A stretch of 64,000 bases of DNA from VAXT01 sp963698015 (GCA_963698015.1 OY969109.1:558001-622000), one strand, 5' to 3'. Positions 8,793 through 16,668 are shown, numbered from the stretch's first letter. Notes: a model not told the origin generated them from the sequence alone. Numbers and translations are program-made.

Positions 8793-8820
8793 GACTTATA
8801 CTCTAACTTAGAAGTTCGAC
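8793..8820. promoter_or_regulatory. 28-bp divergent promoter/operator between mntR and the multicopper oxidase
   Basis: The whole intergenic gap is 28 bp and AT-rich against a GC-rich background. It contains the inverted repeat AACTT-AG-AAGTT (8804-8815) and TTATACTCTAA beside it. A gap this short means both start sites and any operator overlap. An MntR box is the natural candidate, but the sequence does not match the classic MntR consensus, so this is inference. Confidence 0.5.
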
Positions 8821-9819
8821 GTGGCTAAAAATCTGACGCGGAAGCAGGTTCTGGCCGGCTCGATCCCCCTGGTCGCCGCGGCGCCGCTGGCGAAGCTCGC
8901 CTGGCCCGGCACCGCGCACGGAGAGAGCTCGGCGACGCATCTCGGCCACGAGCGCCCGAGGCTCGGCCACGCGGCCATGATCGGCCCCGAAGCACCCGCG
9001 CCCGGCGGACCGCGCGCACAGGACGCCGCGCTGATCCCGCCGCCGGCCCTCCCCCACGAGCCTGGACGGATCCGCGAGTACGACCTGATCGCGGTCGACA
9101 AAAGGCTCGAGGTCGCGCAAGGCATCTTCTTCGACGCGTGGACGTACAACGGCACGATCCCGGGCCCGATCATCCGCGCCACCGAGGACGACCTGCTGCG
9201 CGTCAACTTCTCGAACCAGGGCTCGCACCCGCACACGATCCACTTCCACGGGATCCACCCGAGCGCCATGGACGGCGTCTTCGAGACCGTCCTCCCGGGC
9301 GACACATTCAGGTACGAGTTCCGCGCACGCCCGTACGGCATGCAGCTCTACCACTGCCACGCGACGCCGCTCAAGAAGCACATCCACAAGGGCCTCTACG
9401 GCGCGTTCATCATCGACCCGAAGGAGCCGCGGCCGCCCGCCCACGAGCTCGTGATGGTCATGAACGGCTACGACACGGACGGCGACGGGGAGAACAACTT
9501 CTACACCGTCAACGGCCGCGCCTTCTACTACGCGAAGTACCCGATCCGCGTGCAGAGAGGCGAGCTCGTCCGGATCTACGTCGCCAACCTAACCGAGTTC
9601 GACCTGATCAACTCGCTGCACCTGCACGGCGAGTTCTTCCGCTACTACCCGACCGGCTCGACCGACCACTTCGAGTACACGGACACCGTGATGCTCTGCC
9701 AGGGCGAGCGCGGGATCATCGAGCTCGAGTTCCACAACGCGGGGGTGTTCATGTTCCACGCGCATCAGAGCGAGTTCGCCGAGCTCGGCTGGATGGGCTA
9801 CTTCGACGTGAGCGACTGA
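8821..9819 (+). CDS. Two-domain multicopper oxidase, exported
   Basis: 332 aa with an N-terminal export signal (RKQVLAGSIPLVAAAPLAKL). Two cupredoxin domains follow. Copper ligands are visible as HTIHFHG and YHCHATPLKKHIHKGLYG in domain 1, and SLHLHG and FHAHQSEFAELGWMG in domain 2. The type-1 copper cysteine occurs only in domain 1 (HCH), so the protein would be a type C-like two-domain oxidase or a nitrite-reductase relative rather than a three-domain laccase. The start is GTG at 8821; no ATG fits. The stop overlaps the ATG of the ZIP gene (TGATG), implying co-translation. Substrate is unknown; oxidation of Mn2+, Fe2+ or Cu+ outside the cell would fit the neighbours (inference). Confidence 0.85.
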   Translation: MAKNLTRKQVLAGSIPLVAAAPLAKLAWPGTAHGESSATHLGHERPRLGHAAMIGPEAPAPGGPRAQDAALIPPPALPHEPGRIREYDLIAVDKRLEVAQGIFFDAWTYNGTIPGPIIRATEDDLLRVNFSNQGSHPHTIHFHGIHPSAMDGVFETVLPGDTFRYEFRARPYGMQLYHCHATPLKKHIHKGLYGAFIIDPKEPRPPAHELVMVMNGYDTDGDGENNFYTVNGRAFYYAKYPIRVQRGELVRIYVANLTEFDLINSLHLHGEFFRYYPTGSTDHFEYTDTVMLCQGERGIIELEFHNAGVFMFHAHQSEFAELGWMGYFDVSD

Positions 9820-11009
9820 TGGAAAGCGGGTCGGTCGCGGGCAAGCTCGGCGGCGCACGCTGGCGGCTCTGGGCGCTGCTGCCGATCGCCGCGCTCGTCG
9901 GGGCGGTCGCGCTCTTCGTCTCGACGGGAGGCTCGCTGCTCGAGCTCGTCGGCCAGAGCGCGCCGCCGCGCGACGAGCTCGACGTACGCCGGGTCGAGTT
10001 CCGTCCCGGCGAGATCAAGGTCAGGGTGACGAACCCGCAGCGCGAGTCGGTCACGGTCGCATCGGTGACGGTCGACGATGCGATCGTCCCGTTCCGGGTC
10101 GACGGCGATCGCACGCTCGGGCGGCTGCGCTCGGCGACGCTCGTCGTCCCGTACGACTGGGTCGACGGCGAGCCGCTGAGCGTCGGTGTCACCAGCTCGA
10201 CCGGAGTCCAGACGACGGAGGACGTCCCGGCCGCGTTCGAGACGCCGCAGGCCTCGGCGCGCGGCTTCCTCGGCTACGCGCTGATCGGCCTCCTGGTGGG
10301 AGTGCTCCCGATCACACTCGGCCTCGCCTGGCTCCCGTCGCTCCGCCGGGCGAGCCCGGACTGGCTGGCCGCCTTCATGGCGCTCACCGCCGGGCTGCTC
10401 ACGTTCCTCGCGCTCGAGGCGCTGGCGGAGGCGTTCGAGCTGCAGGCGGGCCTGCCGAGCGGGGTCGGCGGCCTCGGCGTCGTGCTGCTCGGCGTCGTCT
10501 CGACCTACCTCCTGCTCACGTTCCTCTCGCGGCGGCTCGCGCCCGGCGAGGGCGCTGCGGGCGGGCTCGCGCTGGCGACCCTCGTCGCTGTCGGCATCGG
10601 CCTGCACAACCTCGGCGAGGGCCTCGCGATCGGCACGTCGTTCGCGATCGGCGAGCTCGCCCTCGGGACGTTCTTCGTCGTCGGCTTCATGGTGCACAAC
10701 GTGACCGAGGGCCTCGGCATTGCCGCCCCGATCGCCGAGCGGGGCACGGTCTCGATCCGCAGGCTGGCGGTGCTCGCGCTGATCGCCGGCGCGCCCGCGG
10801 TCCCGGGCGCCTGGCTCGGCGGCTTCGTGACGAGCGATGTCCTGGGCGTGCTCTTCTTCGCAGGCGCTGCCGGTGCCGCGCTGGAGGTCGTCGTCGAGGT
10901 CGGCCGCTACGTCGCGCGCAAGGCGCCCGGCGGGCTCTCGTCGAGCCACGTCCTGGGCGGCTACCTCGCCGGGATCGCGGTCATGTACGTGACCGGGCTC
11001 CTGATCTGA
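9819..11009 (+). CDS. ZIP-family divalent metal transporter with extracytoplasmic N-terminal domain
   Basis: 396 aa starting at the ATG overlapping the oxidase stop. After one N-terminal membrane segment (LLPIAALVGAVALFVSTG) there is about 110 aa of a beta-rich, cupredoxin-like outer domain. The ZIP transporter core of about eight helices follows. The two signature metal-site helices are present: HNLGEGLAIGTSFAIGE and HNVTEGLGIAAPIAE. The family moves Zn2+, Fe2+ or Mn2+ towards the cytoplasm. The added outer domain and the coupled multicopper oxidase suggest that metal is presented or oxidised outside before transport (inference). Confidence 0.87.
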   Translation: MESGSVAGKLGGARWRLWALLPIAALVGAVALFVSTGGSLLELVGQSAPPRDELDVRRVEFRPGEIKVRVTNPQRESVTVASVTVDDAIVPFRVDGDRTLGRLRSATLVVPYDWVDGEPLSVGVTSSTGVQTTEDVPAAFETPQASARGFLGYALIGLLVGVLPITLGLAWLPSLRRASPDWLAAFMALTAGLLTFLALEALAEAFELQAGLPSGVGGLGVVLLGVVSTYLLLTFLSRRLAPGEGAAGGLALATLVAVGIGLHNLGEGLAIGTSFAIGELALGTFFVVGFMVHNVTEGLGIAAPIAERGTVSIRRLAVLALIAGAPAVPGAWLGGFVTSDVLGVLFFAGAAGAALEVVVEVGRYVARKAPGGLSSSHVLGGYLAGIAVMYVTGLLI

Positions 11010-11065
11010 CTAAAGCGAACCCGCGGCTCTGCCGATCAGCGGCGTGACCGGTTTGTGCGGTCATC

Positions 11066-11102
11066 GGAGCCTCGGCGCTTAGGCCGTAAGCGCCGGGGCT
11101 CC
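11066..11102. terminator. Strong bidirectional hairpin terminator between convergent genes
   Basis: A 16-bp stem (11066-11081 with 11087-11102, one T-G wobble) over the loop GGCCG, followed by TCTTCTC on the + strand. It lies between the ZIP gene (+) and the NHL gene (-) and can serve both. Confidence 0.85.
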
Positions 11103-11107
11103 TCTTC

Positions 11108-12019
11108 TCAGCGCACGAGCACGCGGACCCGGCCGGACGGAGCGATGCGCAGGACTCGCCGGGCCCCCACGACCTCGGACACGTACACGTTGCGGTGCGC
11201 GTCGACGGCGAGGTTCGCCGGGCCGTTCGCGCGGCCGACGCGCTTGGGAAGGCCGCCTCCACGCGGTACGCGAAGCACGGCGTTCGCTCCGACGTCGGCG
11301 ACGTAGATCGATTCGCCCGGACCACCCTTGACCGCCACCGGAGCGAGGTACCCGACCGAGAAGGTCGAGATCGTCCCAGCGGGATCGATCCGACGCAGGA
11401 CGCCGTTGTGCGAGTCCGCCACGATCACCTCGCGGTCGATCCTGAGCGCGAGGTCGTGCGGGTGCGAGAGGGCAGCCGCACGGGCCGGGCCGCCGTCGCC
11501 GGCGTACCCCTCCTCTCCGGTGCCGGCCAGGGTGCTGACGATTCCCTTCGGGTCGACGAAGCGAACCCAGTTGTCGTACTCGGCGATGACGATGCTCTTG
11601 TCGTGGTCGACCTCGAAGCCACCGAGCCCCGCGATCGAAGCCGCCGTCGCAGGCCCGTCGTCTCCGGTGTGCCCGCGCTGCCCGTTGCCGACGACGACCG
11701 TCTTCCTGCCGCCGTCGATCCGGTAGATGCGGTTGCCCGCCCCGACGTAGAGCTGTCCGAGGTCGTCGTACGCGAGCGCGACGATGTCCCGGAGGCCGGT
11801 GACGACGACGCGACGCTTACCCGATCGGAGATTGACGCGGACGACGCGGTTCAACCGTCTGTCGGCGACGAGCAGGCCGCCCCTCGAGTCGAGCGCGAGC
11901 GCGCCGGGCTGGACGATCCGGACCGGGCGCAGCTTGCGCTTCCCGGGCGCCGCTGCGGTCGTCGTGGCCAACGGCACGGCCATCGAGACCACCAAGCCAA
12001 GGACGATCCACCGCCGCAT
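11108..12019 (-). CDS. Secreted NHL-repeat beta-propeller protein
   Basis: 303 aa from the ATG at 12017-12019, chosen because it begins a signal peptide (MRRWIVLGLVVSMAVPLATT); a longer frame upstream would read through the operator. Six NHL-like blades are recognisable, for example PGALALDSRGGLLVADRRLN, GLGGFEVDHDKSIVIAEYDN, SHPHDLALRIDREVIVADSH and NGPANLAVDAHRNVYVSEV. The full length makes one closed propeller with no added enzyme domain, so it is probably a binding protein outside the membrane. It is divergent from the MarR regulator, which may control it. Confidence 0.8.
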   Translation of the reverse strand: MRRWIVLGLVVSMAVPLATTTAAAPGKRKLRPVRIVQPGALALDSRGGLLVADRRLNRVVRVNLRSGKRRVVVTGLRDIVALAYDDLGQLYVGAGNRIYRIDGGRKTVVVGNGQRGHTGDDGPATAASIAGLGGFEVDHDKSIVIAEYDNWVRFVDPKGIVSTLAGTGEEGYAGDGGPARAAALSHPHDLALRIDREVIVADSHNGVLRRIDPAGTISTFSVGYLAPVAVKGGPGESIYVADVGANAVLRVPRGGGLPKRVGRANGPANLAVDAHRNVYVSEVVGARRVLRIAPSGRVRVLVR

Positions 12020-12029
12020 GGTGTTCAAG

Positions 12030-12067
12030 ATAGCACGGATCCGTAGTACAATAGTCCGAATCCGGAG
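12030..12067. promoter_or_regulatory. Direct-repeat operator between the NHL gene and the MarR gene
   Basis: Two 17-bp direct repeats start at 12030 (ATAGCACGGATCCGTAG) and 12051 (ATAGTCCGAATCCGGAG), matching at 13 of 17 positions. Their spacing of 21 bp is two helical turns, which places two proteins on one face of the DNA. The first also holds the perfect palindrome ACGGATCCGT. The position, 9 bp before the MarR start, suggests autoregulation. Confidence 0.5.
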
Positions 12068-12075
12068 CACTTCCG

Positions 12076-12531
12076 ATGCCGTATAGAACGAACGTCTTTC
12101 TCGAGAGCTGGACCGCCGCCCAGCGCGTCGACCAGCTCGTCACGCGCGAGCTGAAGGCCGCCGGCGTGTGGACTCCCCACTACGCACTCCTGTCGATGAT
12201 CTGCATCCGGGAGCCGATCACGCCGACGGCGCTCGCCGAGGAGCTGGGCGTCGCGCCGACGACGTTGTCCGACCGCTTGCAGGAGCTGCTCGCACTCGGG
12301 CACATCCGCCGGACCAGGAATCCGAGCGACGGCCGCTCCTACCTGATCAGGTCGACTGCCGCCGGGCGGCGCACGGTGGAGCGTGCCGCGCCCGTGGCGA
12401 TGCGTGCTCTGGAGCAGGTGGCTCGCCGGCTCGGTCGTCGAAAGAACGCTGTCGAGTCTGCGATCGACGAGCTCAAGCGGGCGCTCGACGCCCAGCTCGC
12501 CGAGCCCGCAGCCGGCGAAACCGCTGCCTAA
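12076..12531 (+). CDS. MarR-family transcriptional regulator
   Basis: 151 aa, the usual length. The central winged helix is clear: ITPTALAEELGVAPTTLSDR is the helix-turn-helix, followed by LQELLALGHIRRTRNPSDGR, where the DGR wing is diagnostic for MarR. Flanking helices (FLESWTAAQRVDQLVTREL and ESAIDELKRALDAQL) form the dimer interface. MarR proteins usually repress themselves and a divergent gene; here that would be the NHL propeller gene, with phased direct repeats between them. The ligand is unknown. A short CCCCG-TCTG-CGGGG hairpin follows the stop. Confidence 0.88.
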   Translation: MPYRTNVFLESWTAAQRVDQLVTRELKAAGVWTPHYALLSMICIREPITPTALAEELGVAPTTLSDRLQELLALGHIRRTRNPSDGRSYLIRSTAAGRRTVERAAPVAMRALEQVARRLGRRKNAVESAIDELKRALDAQLAEPAAGETAA

Positions 12532-12560
12532 CCCCGTCTGCGGGGTAGGTTGCAGGCCGT

Positions 12561-13583
12561 ATGGCGCGGAAGCCGCTCGACGATCTCCAGCACGGCCTGC
12601 GAGTGCTGACCGAGCGCCTACGGGTCGGCGGCAGCGACGGCGGCTCGGACTGGATCGCCGACCAGCTCGACCTCCTGCGCAAGCCCCCGCCGCCGCGGAG
12701 CATGGAGGAGCTCCAGGCCGAGCTCGACGCCCTCGTCGGCCTCGAGACCGTGAAGGAGCAGGTCCGCGCGCTCGTCGCGTTCCTCCAGGTGCAAGGCCGG
12801 CGCGCGGAGCACGGGCTCCCGGAGGTCGCGACCTCGCAGCACCTCGTCTTCCTCGGCAACCCGGGCACGGGCAAGACGACGGTTGCGCGCCTCCTCGCCG
12901 AGATGTACCACTCGATGGGGCTCCTTCGCCGCGGCCACCTCGTCGAGGTCGACCGCCCCGGTCTCGTCGGCCAGTACGTCGGGCTGACCGCGATCAAGAC
13001 CGAGCGGGCCGTGCGCCGCGCGCTCGACGGCGTGCTCTTCATCGACGAGGCGTACTCGCTCGCCGCGCCCGAGGAGCGCCTCGACTTCGGCGCCGAGGCG
13101 ATCGAGACGCTGCTCAAGCGGATGGAGGACTACCGCCACCGGCTCGTCGTGATCGTTGCCGGCTACCCGCGGCTGATGAACCGCTTCCTCGATTCGAACC
13201 CGGGTCTCCGCTCGCGCTTCTCCCGCGAGATCACGTTCCCGGACTACTCGACCGACGAGCTGCTCGCGATCACGGCGAAGTTCCTCGCGGAGAACGAGTA
13301 CCGCTTCGGCGAGGGCGCGCTCGAGACGGTGCGCCAGATCCTCGCGGCGCCCGAACGCAGCGAGGGCTTCGGGAACGCGCGCTTCGCCCGGACGCTCTTC
13401 GAGCAGGCGCTGAACGCACAGGCGCTCCGGCTCGCGCAGGTCGCGGGCGCTGAGCTCGAAGACCTCGAGCGCGACGAGCTGATGATGCTTCGCTCGGAGG
13501 ACTTCCTCGCCGCCGCCCGCGCGATCGGCGAGGAGCCGGCCGAGGCGCCGAAACCGTCGTTCTGGCGGCGCCTCGGCGGCTAA
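12561..13583 (+). CDS. CbxX/CfqX-type AAA+ ATPase
   Basis: 340 aa, one AAA+ module at about 80-310. Walker A is GNPGTGKTTVARLLAEMY, Walker B is GVLFIDEAYSLAAP, sensor 1 is IVAGYPRLMNRFLDSNPGLR, and the arginine finger region is SRFSREITFPDYS. This is the CbxX/CfqX signature, shared with Rubisco activases and with type VII secretion EccA. No Rubisco genes are nearby and no ESX genes are visible, so the substrate is unknown. The N-terminal 60 aa (KPLDDLQHGLRVLTERLRVG) may be an adaptor. The start is ATG at 12561, 29 bp after the MarR gene. Confidence 0.85.
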   Translation: MARKPLDDLQHGLRVLTERLRVGGSDGGSDWIADQLDLLRKPPPPRSMEELQAELDALVGLETVKEQVRALVAFLQVQGRRAEHGLPEVATSQHLVFLGNPGTGKTTVARLLAEMYHSMGLLRRGHLVEVDRPGLVGQYVGLTAIKTERAVRRALDGVLFIDEAYSLAAPEERLDFGAEAIETLLKRMEDYRHRLVVIVAGYPRLMNRFLDSNPGLRSRFSREITFPDYSTDELLAITAKFLAENEYRFGEGALETVRQILAAPERSEGFGNARFARTLFEQALNAQALRLAQVAGAELEDLERDELMMLRSEDFLAAARAIGEEPAEAPKPSFWRRLGG

Positions 13584-13635
13584 GGGGAGCTGCGCGCAGC
13601 AGGCGGGAGACGTCGCCCTCGCGGGCTCGTCATGG

Positions 13636-15033
13636 TCACCACGACATTGGCTTCTCCGGCTCGTAGAGCCAGACGTCGAAGAAGCGGTGCAGGTTCATCC
13701 CGCTCTTCTGCTCCGACAGCGCGATGAAGTCCGCGGTGCGGACGTTTCCGTACTGGTTGCGGGCCGCCCAGGCCTGCATGATCTGGAAGAACGTGAAGTC
13801 TCCGACCTTCTCGCGGAGCGCCTGGAGCGTCATCGCCCCGCGCACGTAGTTCGTGCCGTCGAAGAGAAGCTCGGGTGCCCCCGGGTCGCCAGGCGGCGGC
13901 GTCCAGAACTCGGTGTCGTCCGCCGGCGTGGCGTAGTAGAGCTGGAAGAAGCGGTGCGCCGACCGGCCTCCTTCGTGCTCGCTCCAGATCCACTCGGACC
14001 AGGTGGCGAAGCCCTCGTGCAGCCAGATGTCCGGCCAGACCGTCAGCGTCACCGAGTCGCCGAACCACTGGTGCGAGAGCTCGTGCGCCAGGGTCGCCTC
14101 GTCGGGCATCTGGTCGAAGACAGGCTTCGTCTGCGTCTCGAGCGAGTAGCCGACGTCGGGCGCGACGTCGACGATCGCCCCCACGGCGTCGAATGGGTAC
14201 GAGCCGTAGATCGAGCGGTAGAAGGCGACGATCGCCGGCAGCTTCGTCAGAACGTGACGATGTGAGAGCTGGGGATCGACCGCGACGTAGGACGGGACTC
14301 CCGACGTGGACGAGATCGTGAGGTCGAAGTCTCCGAGCGTCGCCGTTGCGAGGTAGGGCGCCATCGGGTCCGTCTCGCGCCAGACCCACCTCGTCCGACC
14401 CGAGTGCGTCACGTGGGACACGAGCACGCCGTTCGCCATCACCGTCAGCCCCGCCGGGACGCTGATGCTGAAGTCGTAGGTCGCCTTGTCGCGCGGGTTG
14501 TCGTTCGCCGGGTACCAGGCCGGCGAGCCCTGGGGCTCGCCGACGACGAAGGCGCCGTCGTCGGTCGGAACCCAGCCCTCGATCGACTCGTCGGGATCCG
14601 TGACCACGGTCGGGATGCCCGAGTAGCCGACGACGACCGTGAACCAGGTGCCCGAGCGGATCCCGTTTCTCGGCGTGACGACGAGCTCCTGGCCGTGGCG
14701 CGTGAAGGTGGCGGCCCGTCGTTCGACGTCGAGCCTGGAGATGTCGAAGCCGCGCAGGTCGAGGTCGAACCTGGACAGGTTCTGGGTGGCACGCGCACTG
14801 ATCGTGGCGGTGCCGGTGAGATCGTTGGTCGACGGCTCGTACGACAGCGCCAGCGAGTAGTGCGACACGTCGTAGCCGCCGTTGCCGGCCTTCGGGAAGA
14901 ACGGGTCGCCGAGGCCGGGCGAGCCGGGCGTGAAGGCGTCGGCCAGCGCCGTGCCCGAGAAAGCTGCAGCGGTCAGTGTGAGAGCGAGCACGCCGAGCAG
15001 GAGCGCGACGGCCCGCGAGCATGTGTGTTTCAC
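13636..15033 (-). CDS. Secreted M1-family metallopeptidase (aminopeptidase N-like)
   Basis: 465 aa. A signal peptide is present (SRAVALLLGVLALTLTAAAF). The zinc-binding motif is HELSHQWFGD followed 18 residues later by the third ligand in WLHEGFATWSEW, the HExxH-x18-E pattern of M1 (gluzincin) enzymes. The equivalent of the GAMEN motif is YSLETQT, which keeps the catalytic glutamate. The N-terminal beta-saddle domain is present, while the long C-terminal HEAT-like domain of aminopeptidase N is absent. GTG start with a GGGGGAG ribosome site upstream. It probably trims peptides outside the cell; it neighbours a second secreted zinc peptidase. Confidence 0.9.
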   Translation of the reverse strand: MKHTCSRAVALLLGVLALTLTAAAFSGTALADAFTPGSPGLGDPFFPKAGNGGYDVSHYSLALSYEPSTNDLTGTATISARATQNLSRFDLDLRGFDISRLDVERRAATFTRHGQELVVTPRNGIRSGTWFTVVVGYSGIPTVVTDPDESIEGWVPTDDGAFVVGEPQGSPAWYPANDNPRDKATYDFSISVPAGLTVMANGVLVSHVTHSGRTRWVWRETDPMAPYLATATLGDFDLTISSTSGVPSYVAVDPQLSHRHVLTKLPAIVAFYRSIYGSYPFDAVGAIVDVAPDVGYSLETQTKPVFDQMPDEATLAHELSHQWFGDSVTLTVWPDIWLHEGFATWSEWIWSEHEGGRSAHRFFQLYYATPADDTEFWTPPPGDPGAPELLFDGTNYVRGAMTLQALREKVGDFTFFQIMQAWAARNQYGNVRTADFIALSEQKSGMNLHRFFDVWLYEPEKPMSW

Positions 15034-15102
15034 AGCTCCCCCTTTGGTTGCTGCCCGCTGACGGGAGCCTAGTCGGCGCGCGCCGAGGCCGCTACGCGGC
15101 CG

Positions 15103-16314
15103 CTAGCAGTTCACGCCGACGATCTTCGTCGGGCAGTCCGCGATGCTGGCGACGAAGATCGCCGCTTCCCAGTTCCGCCGGGCCTCGCCGGAGATGAACT
15201 CGTCGGGCGGGTAGAAGCCGCCGCCGCTCATCTCGATCGTGATCGGATAGCGGTGCAGTGCTCCGTACATCCAGTCGTTCCAGTCGCCGTCCGTGATGTA
15301 GAGATCCGACGACTGCTCCGCCTGGTAGCCGGCCGTGCGCTGCATCTCCGCGCCCATCGCGACGAACGTCTGGTGGTCGACGTGCTGCATGTCCGGCGGC
15401 TCGTCCTCGTACGTGTACCCGTACGGGTAGAGGATCAGGTCGCCGTACGTGTGGTAGCTGATCCCGGTCTTCACGTTCGGATGGGCGATCATGAAGTCGG
15501 CCATTCGCGCGTCTTCCGGAGTCGAGAGCGGGCTCGGCCCGCGGTATGTCTCGCCGCCTCCGTAGCCGTCCGATCCGCCGCAGCAGCCCCACTTGTAGGT
15601 GTAGTTGCGGTTGTTGTCCGTACCCACGGCGTCCGAATTCGGCTGCCGGTTCTTGCGCCAGAAGTGGTACGAGCCGCCGGCGATGTCGTACTCGGCGCCG
15701 TCCGGGTTCAGGCTCGGGACGATGTAGATCTGCCTCGTGTGGACGAGGTTGCCGATCGTGACTCGCGAGGACCCGGCGAACAGATGGGCGAGTGAGAGGA
15801 CGACCTCGACGGTCAGGTGCTCGCGCGCGTGGTGCTGGCCGACGTAGAAGACGCCGGGCTCGGACAGGTTGTCGTTCGCATCGTCCGAGATGCGCATGCC
15901 GATCAGGTTCCGGCCCTCGTACGACTGCCCGAGCGAGAACAGGTGCACAGTCGACGGATGCGCTGCCGCGAGCGCCTGTAGGTCGTCGACCATCTCCTGG
16001 TACGTGTGGTAGCCCTCGTCGCCGGGCGGGAACTCGTCGATCGACGCACTCGGCGCGACCCGGAAGCCCTGGAGGGATAGGGCCCGTGCCTGCGCGCGGG
16101 TGCCGTAGAGCTCGACGTGGTCGGGCCATGCGGCTTCACCGATGTCGTAGCCCGCACTGACGAGTTGCGAGCGCTGCTCGCGCGTGTAGATGCCATGAAC
16201 GACATAGCGCTCGATCGGGCCCGCGTTGTGCTGTCCCGGCGGCGCGGCCGTTCCGGCCGGCACCAGGATCAACGCTAGGGCGAGGAGCCCCCCGACGACC
16301 ACGCTCTTCAGCAC
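15103..16314 (-). CDS. Secreted M14-family zinc carboxypeptidase
   Basis: 403 aa with signal peptide (VLKSVVVGGLLALALILVPA; GTG start). An activation-like segment of about 95 aa precedes the catalytic domain. Zinc ligands are in YVGQHHAREHLTVEVV (HxxE) and GISYHTYGDLILYPYGY (His). Substrate-binding residues are in SLNPDGAEYD and DNNRNYTYKWGC, and the catalytic glutamate is in ITIEMSGGGFYPPDEFI. It ends soon after the catalytic domain. A relic of a beta-sandwich tail on the opposite strand lies just upstream of its start and is not part of it. Confidence 0.9.
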   Translation of the reverse strand: MLKSVVVGGLLALALILVPAGTAAPPGQHNAGPIERYVVHGIYTREQRSQLVSAGYDIGEAAWPDHVELYGTRAQARALSLQGFRVAPSASIDEFPPGDEGYHTYQEMVDDLQALAAAHPSTVHLFSLGQSYEGRNLIGMRISDDANDNLSEPGVFYVGQHHAREHLTVEVVLSLAHLFAGSSRVTIGNLVHTRQIYIVPSLNPDGAEYDIAGGSYHFWRKNRQPNSDAVGTDNNRNYTYKWGCCGGSDGYGGGETYRGPSPLSTPEDARMADFMIAHPNVKTGISYHTYGDLILYPYGYTYEDEPPDMQHVDHQTFVAMGAEMQRTAGYQAEQSSDLYITDGDWNDWMYGALHRYPITIEMSGGGFYPPDEFISGEARRNWEAAIFVASIADCPTKIVGVNC

Positions 16315-16355
16315 GCGCGCGGAAGGTTAGGCGCTCGAGCGGATCAAGGCAAGAG

Positions 16356-16497
16356 GCCGGAACCGCGGGCGTCTACCCGCAGAAGTCGTTCAGCCTGGCG
16401 GCCTGGAGAGGCCAGACGGTCCGCGTGCAGTTCCGCGCGACGACCGACTTCAGCCTCCCCGACCAGCTTCCGGATCGACGACGTCTCCCTGAAGTAG
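16356..16497 (+). pseudogene. Relic of the C-terminal beta-sandwich domain of a secreted protein
   Basis: Frame 3 reads AGTAGVYPQKSFSLAAWRGQ and on to ATTDFSLP; after one extra base near 16461 the next frame gives TSFRIDDVSLK and TAG at 16495-16497. Together this matches the usual end of MAM/CBM-like domains attached to secreted proteases (pattern 'aGqtVrlrFrattD.slpTsFriDDVsl'). No start or upstream part is present, so it is a remnant of a lost + strand gene in the gap between two minus-strand genes. Confidence 0.5.
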
Positions 16498-16504
16498 GCA
16501 GCAC

Positions 16505-16534
16505 GGGGCGGGCGGCCCCTCAGCCGCCCGCCCC
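16505..16534 (-). terminator. GC-rich hairpin terminator after the 40-aa membrane peptide gene
   Basis: GGGGCGGGCGGC (16505-16516) pairs perfectly with GCCGCCCGCCCC (16523-16534) over a 6-nt loop. It lies 11 bp past the stop of the small minus-strand gene. There is no clear U-run, as is common in actinobacteria. Confidence 0.7.
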
Positions 16535-16545
16535 GCTCGCCTCGT

Positions 16546-16668
16546 CTAGTAGCCGACGCCGCCGCCGCTACCGCCGCCGCCGCTTCCGAACGCGGCGACG
16601 AGCACCACAACGGCGATCGCCAGAACGACACCGAGGGCGATCAACAGGCTTTTCCGAGAAAGTGCCAC
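16546..16668 (-). CDS. 40-aa single-pass membrane peptide with glycine-rich tail
   Basis: The GTG at 16666-16668 is preceded at 8 nt by an AAAGGGG ribosome site. The 40 residues are a short positive N-terminus (VALSRKS), one strong membrane helix (LLIALGVVLAIAVVVLVAAF) and a tail of glycine and serine ending VGY. A longer in-frame reading upstream to 16878 runs through the divergent LacI gene and is not supported. Its own terminator follows. Function is unknown; the Gly-rich outer tail could be a sortase-like or assembly tail, or the peptide may be a small membrane-stress protein (speculative). Confidence 0.6.
   Translation of the reverse strand: MALSRKSLLIALGVVLAIAVVVLVAAFGSGGGGSGGGVGY

Noticed and set aside
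9138..9818. Long + strand reading running into the ZIP protein (623 aa)
   Set aside because: The first 227 residues are a +1 shadow of the multicopper oxidase with poor composition. The ZIP gene starts at the ATG at 9819.
12561..13583. Rubisco activase (cbbX) as gene name
   Set aside because: The family is right, but without Rubisco genes in view the specific name is not supported.
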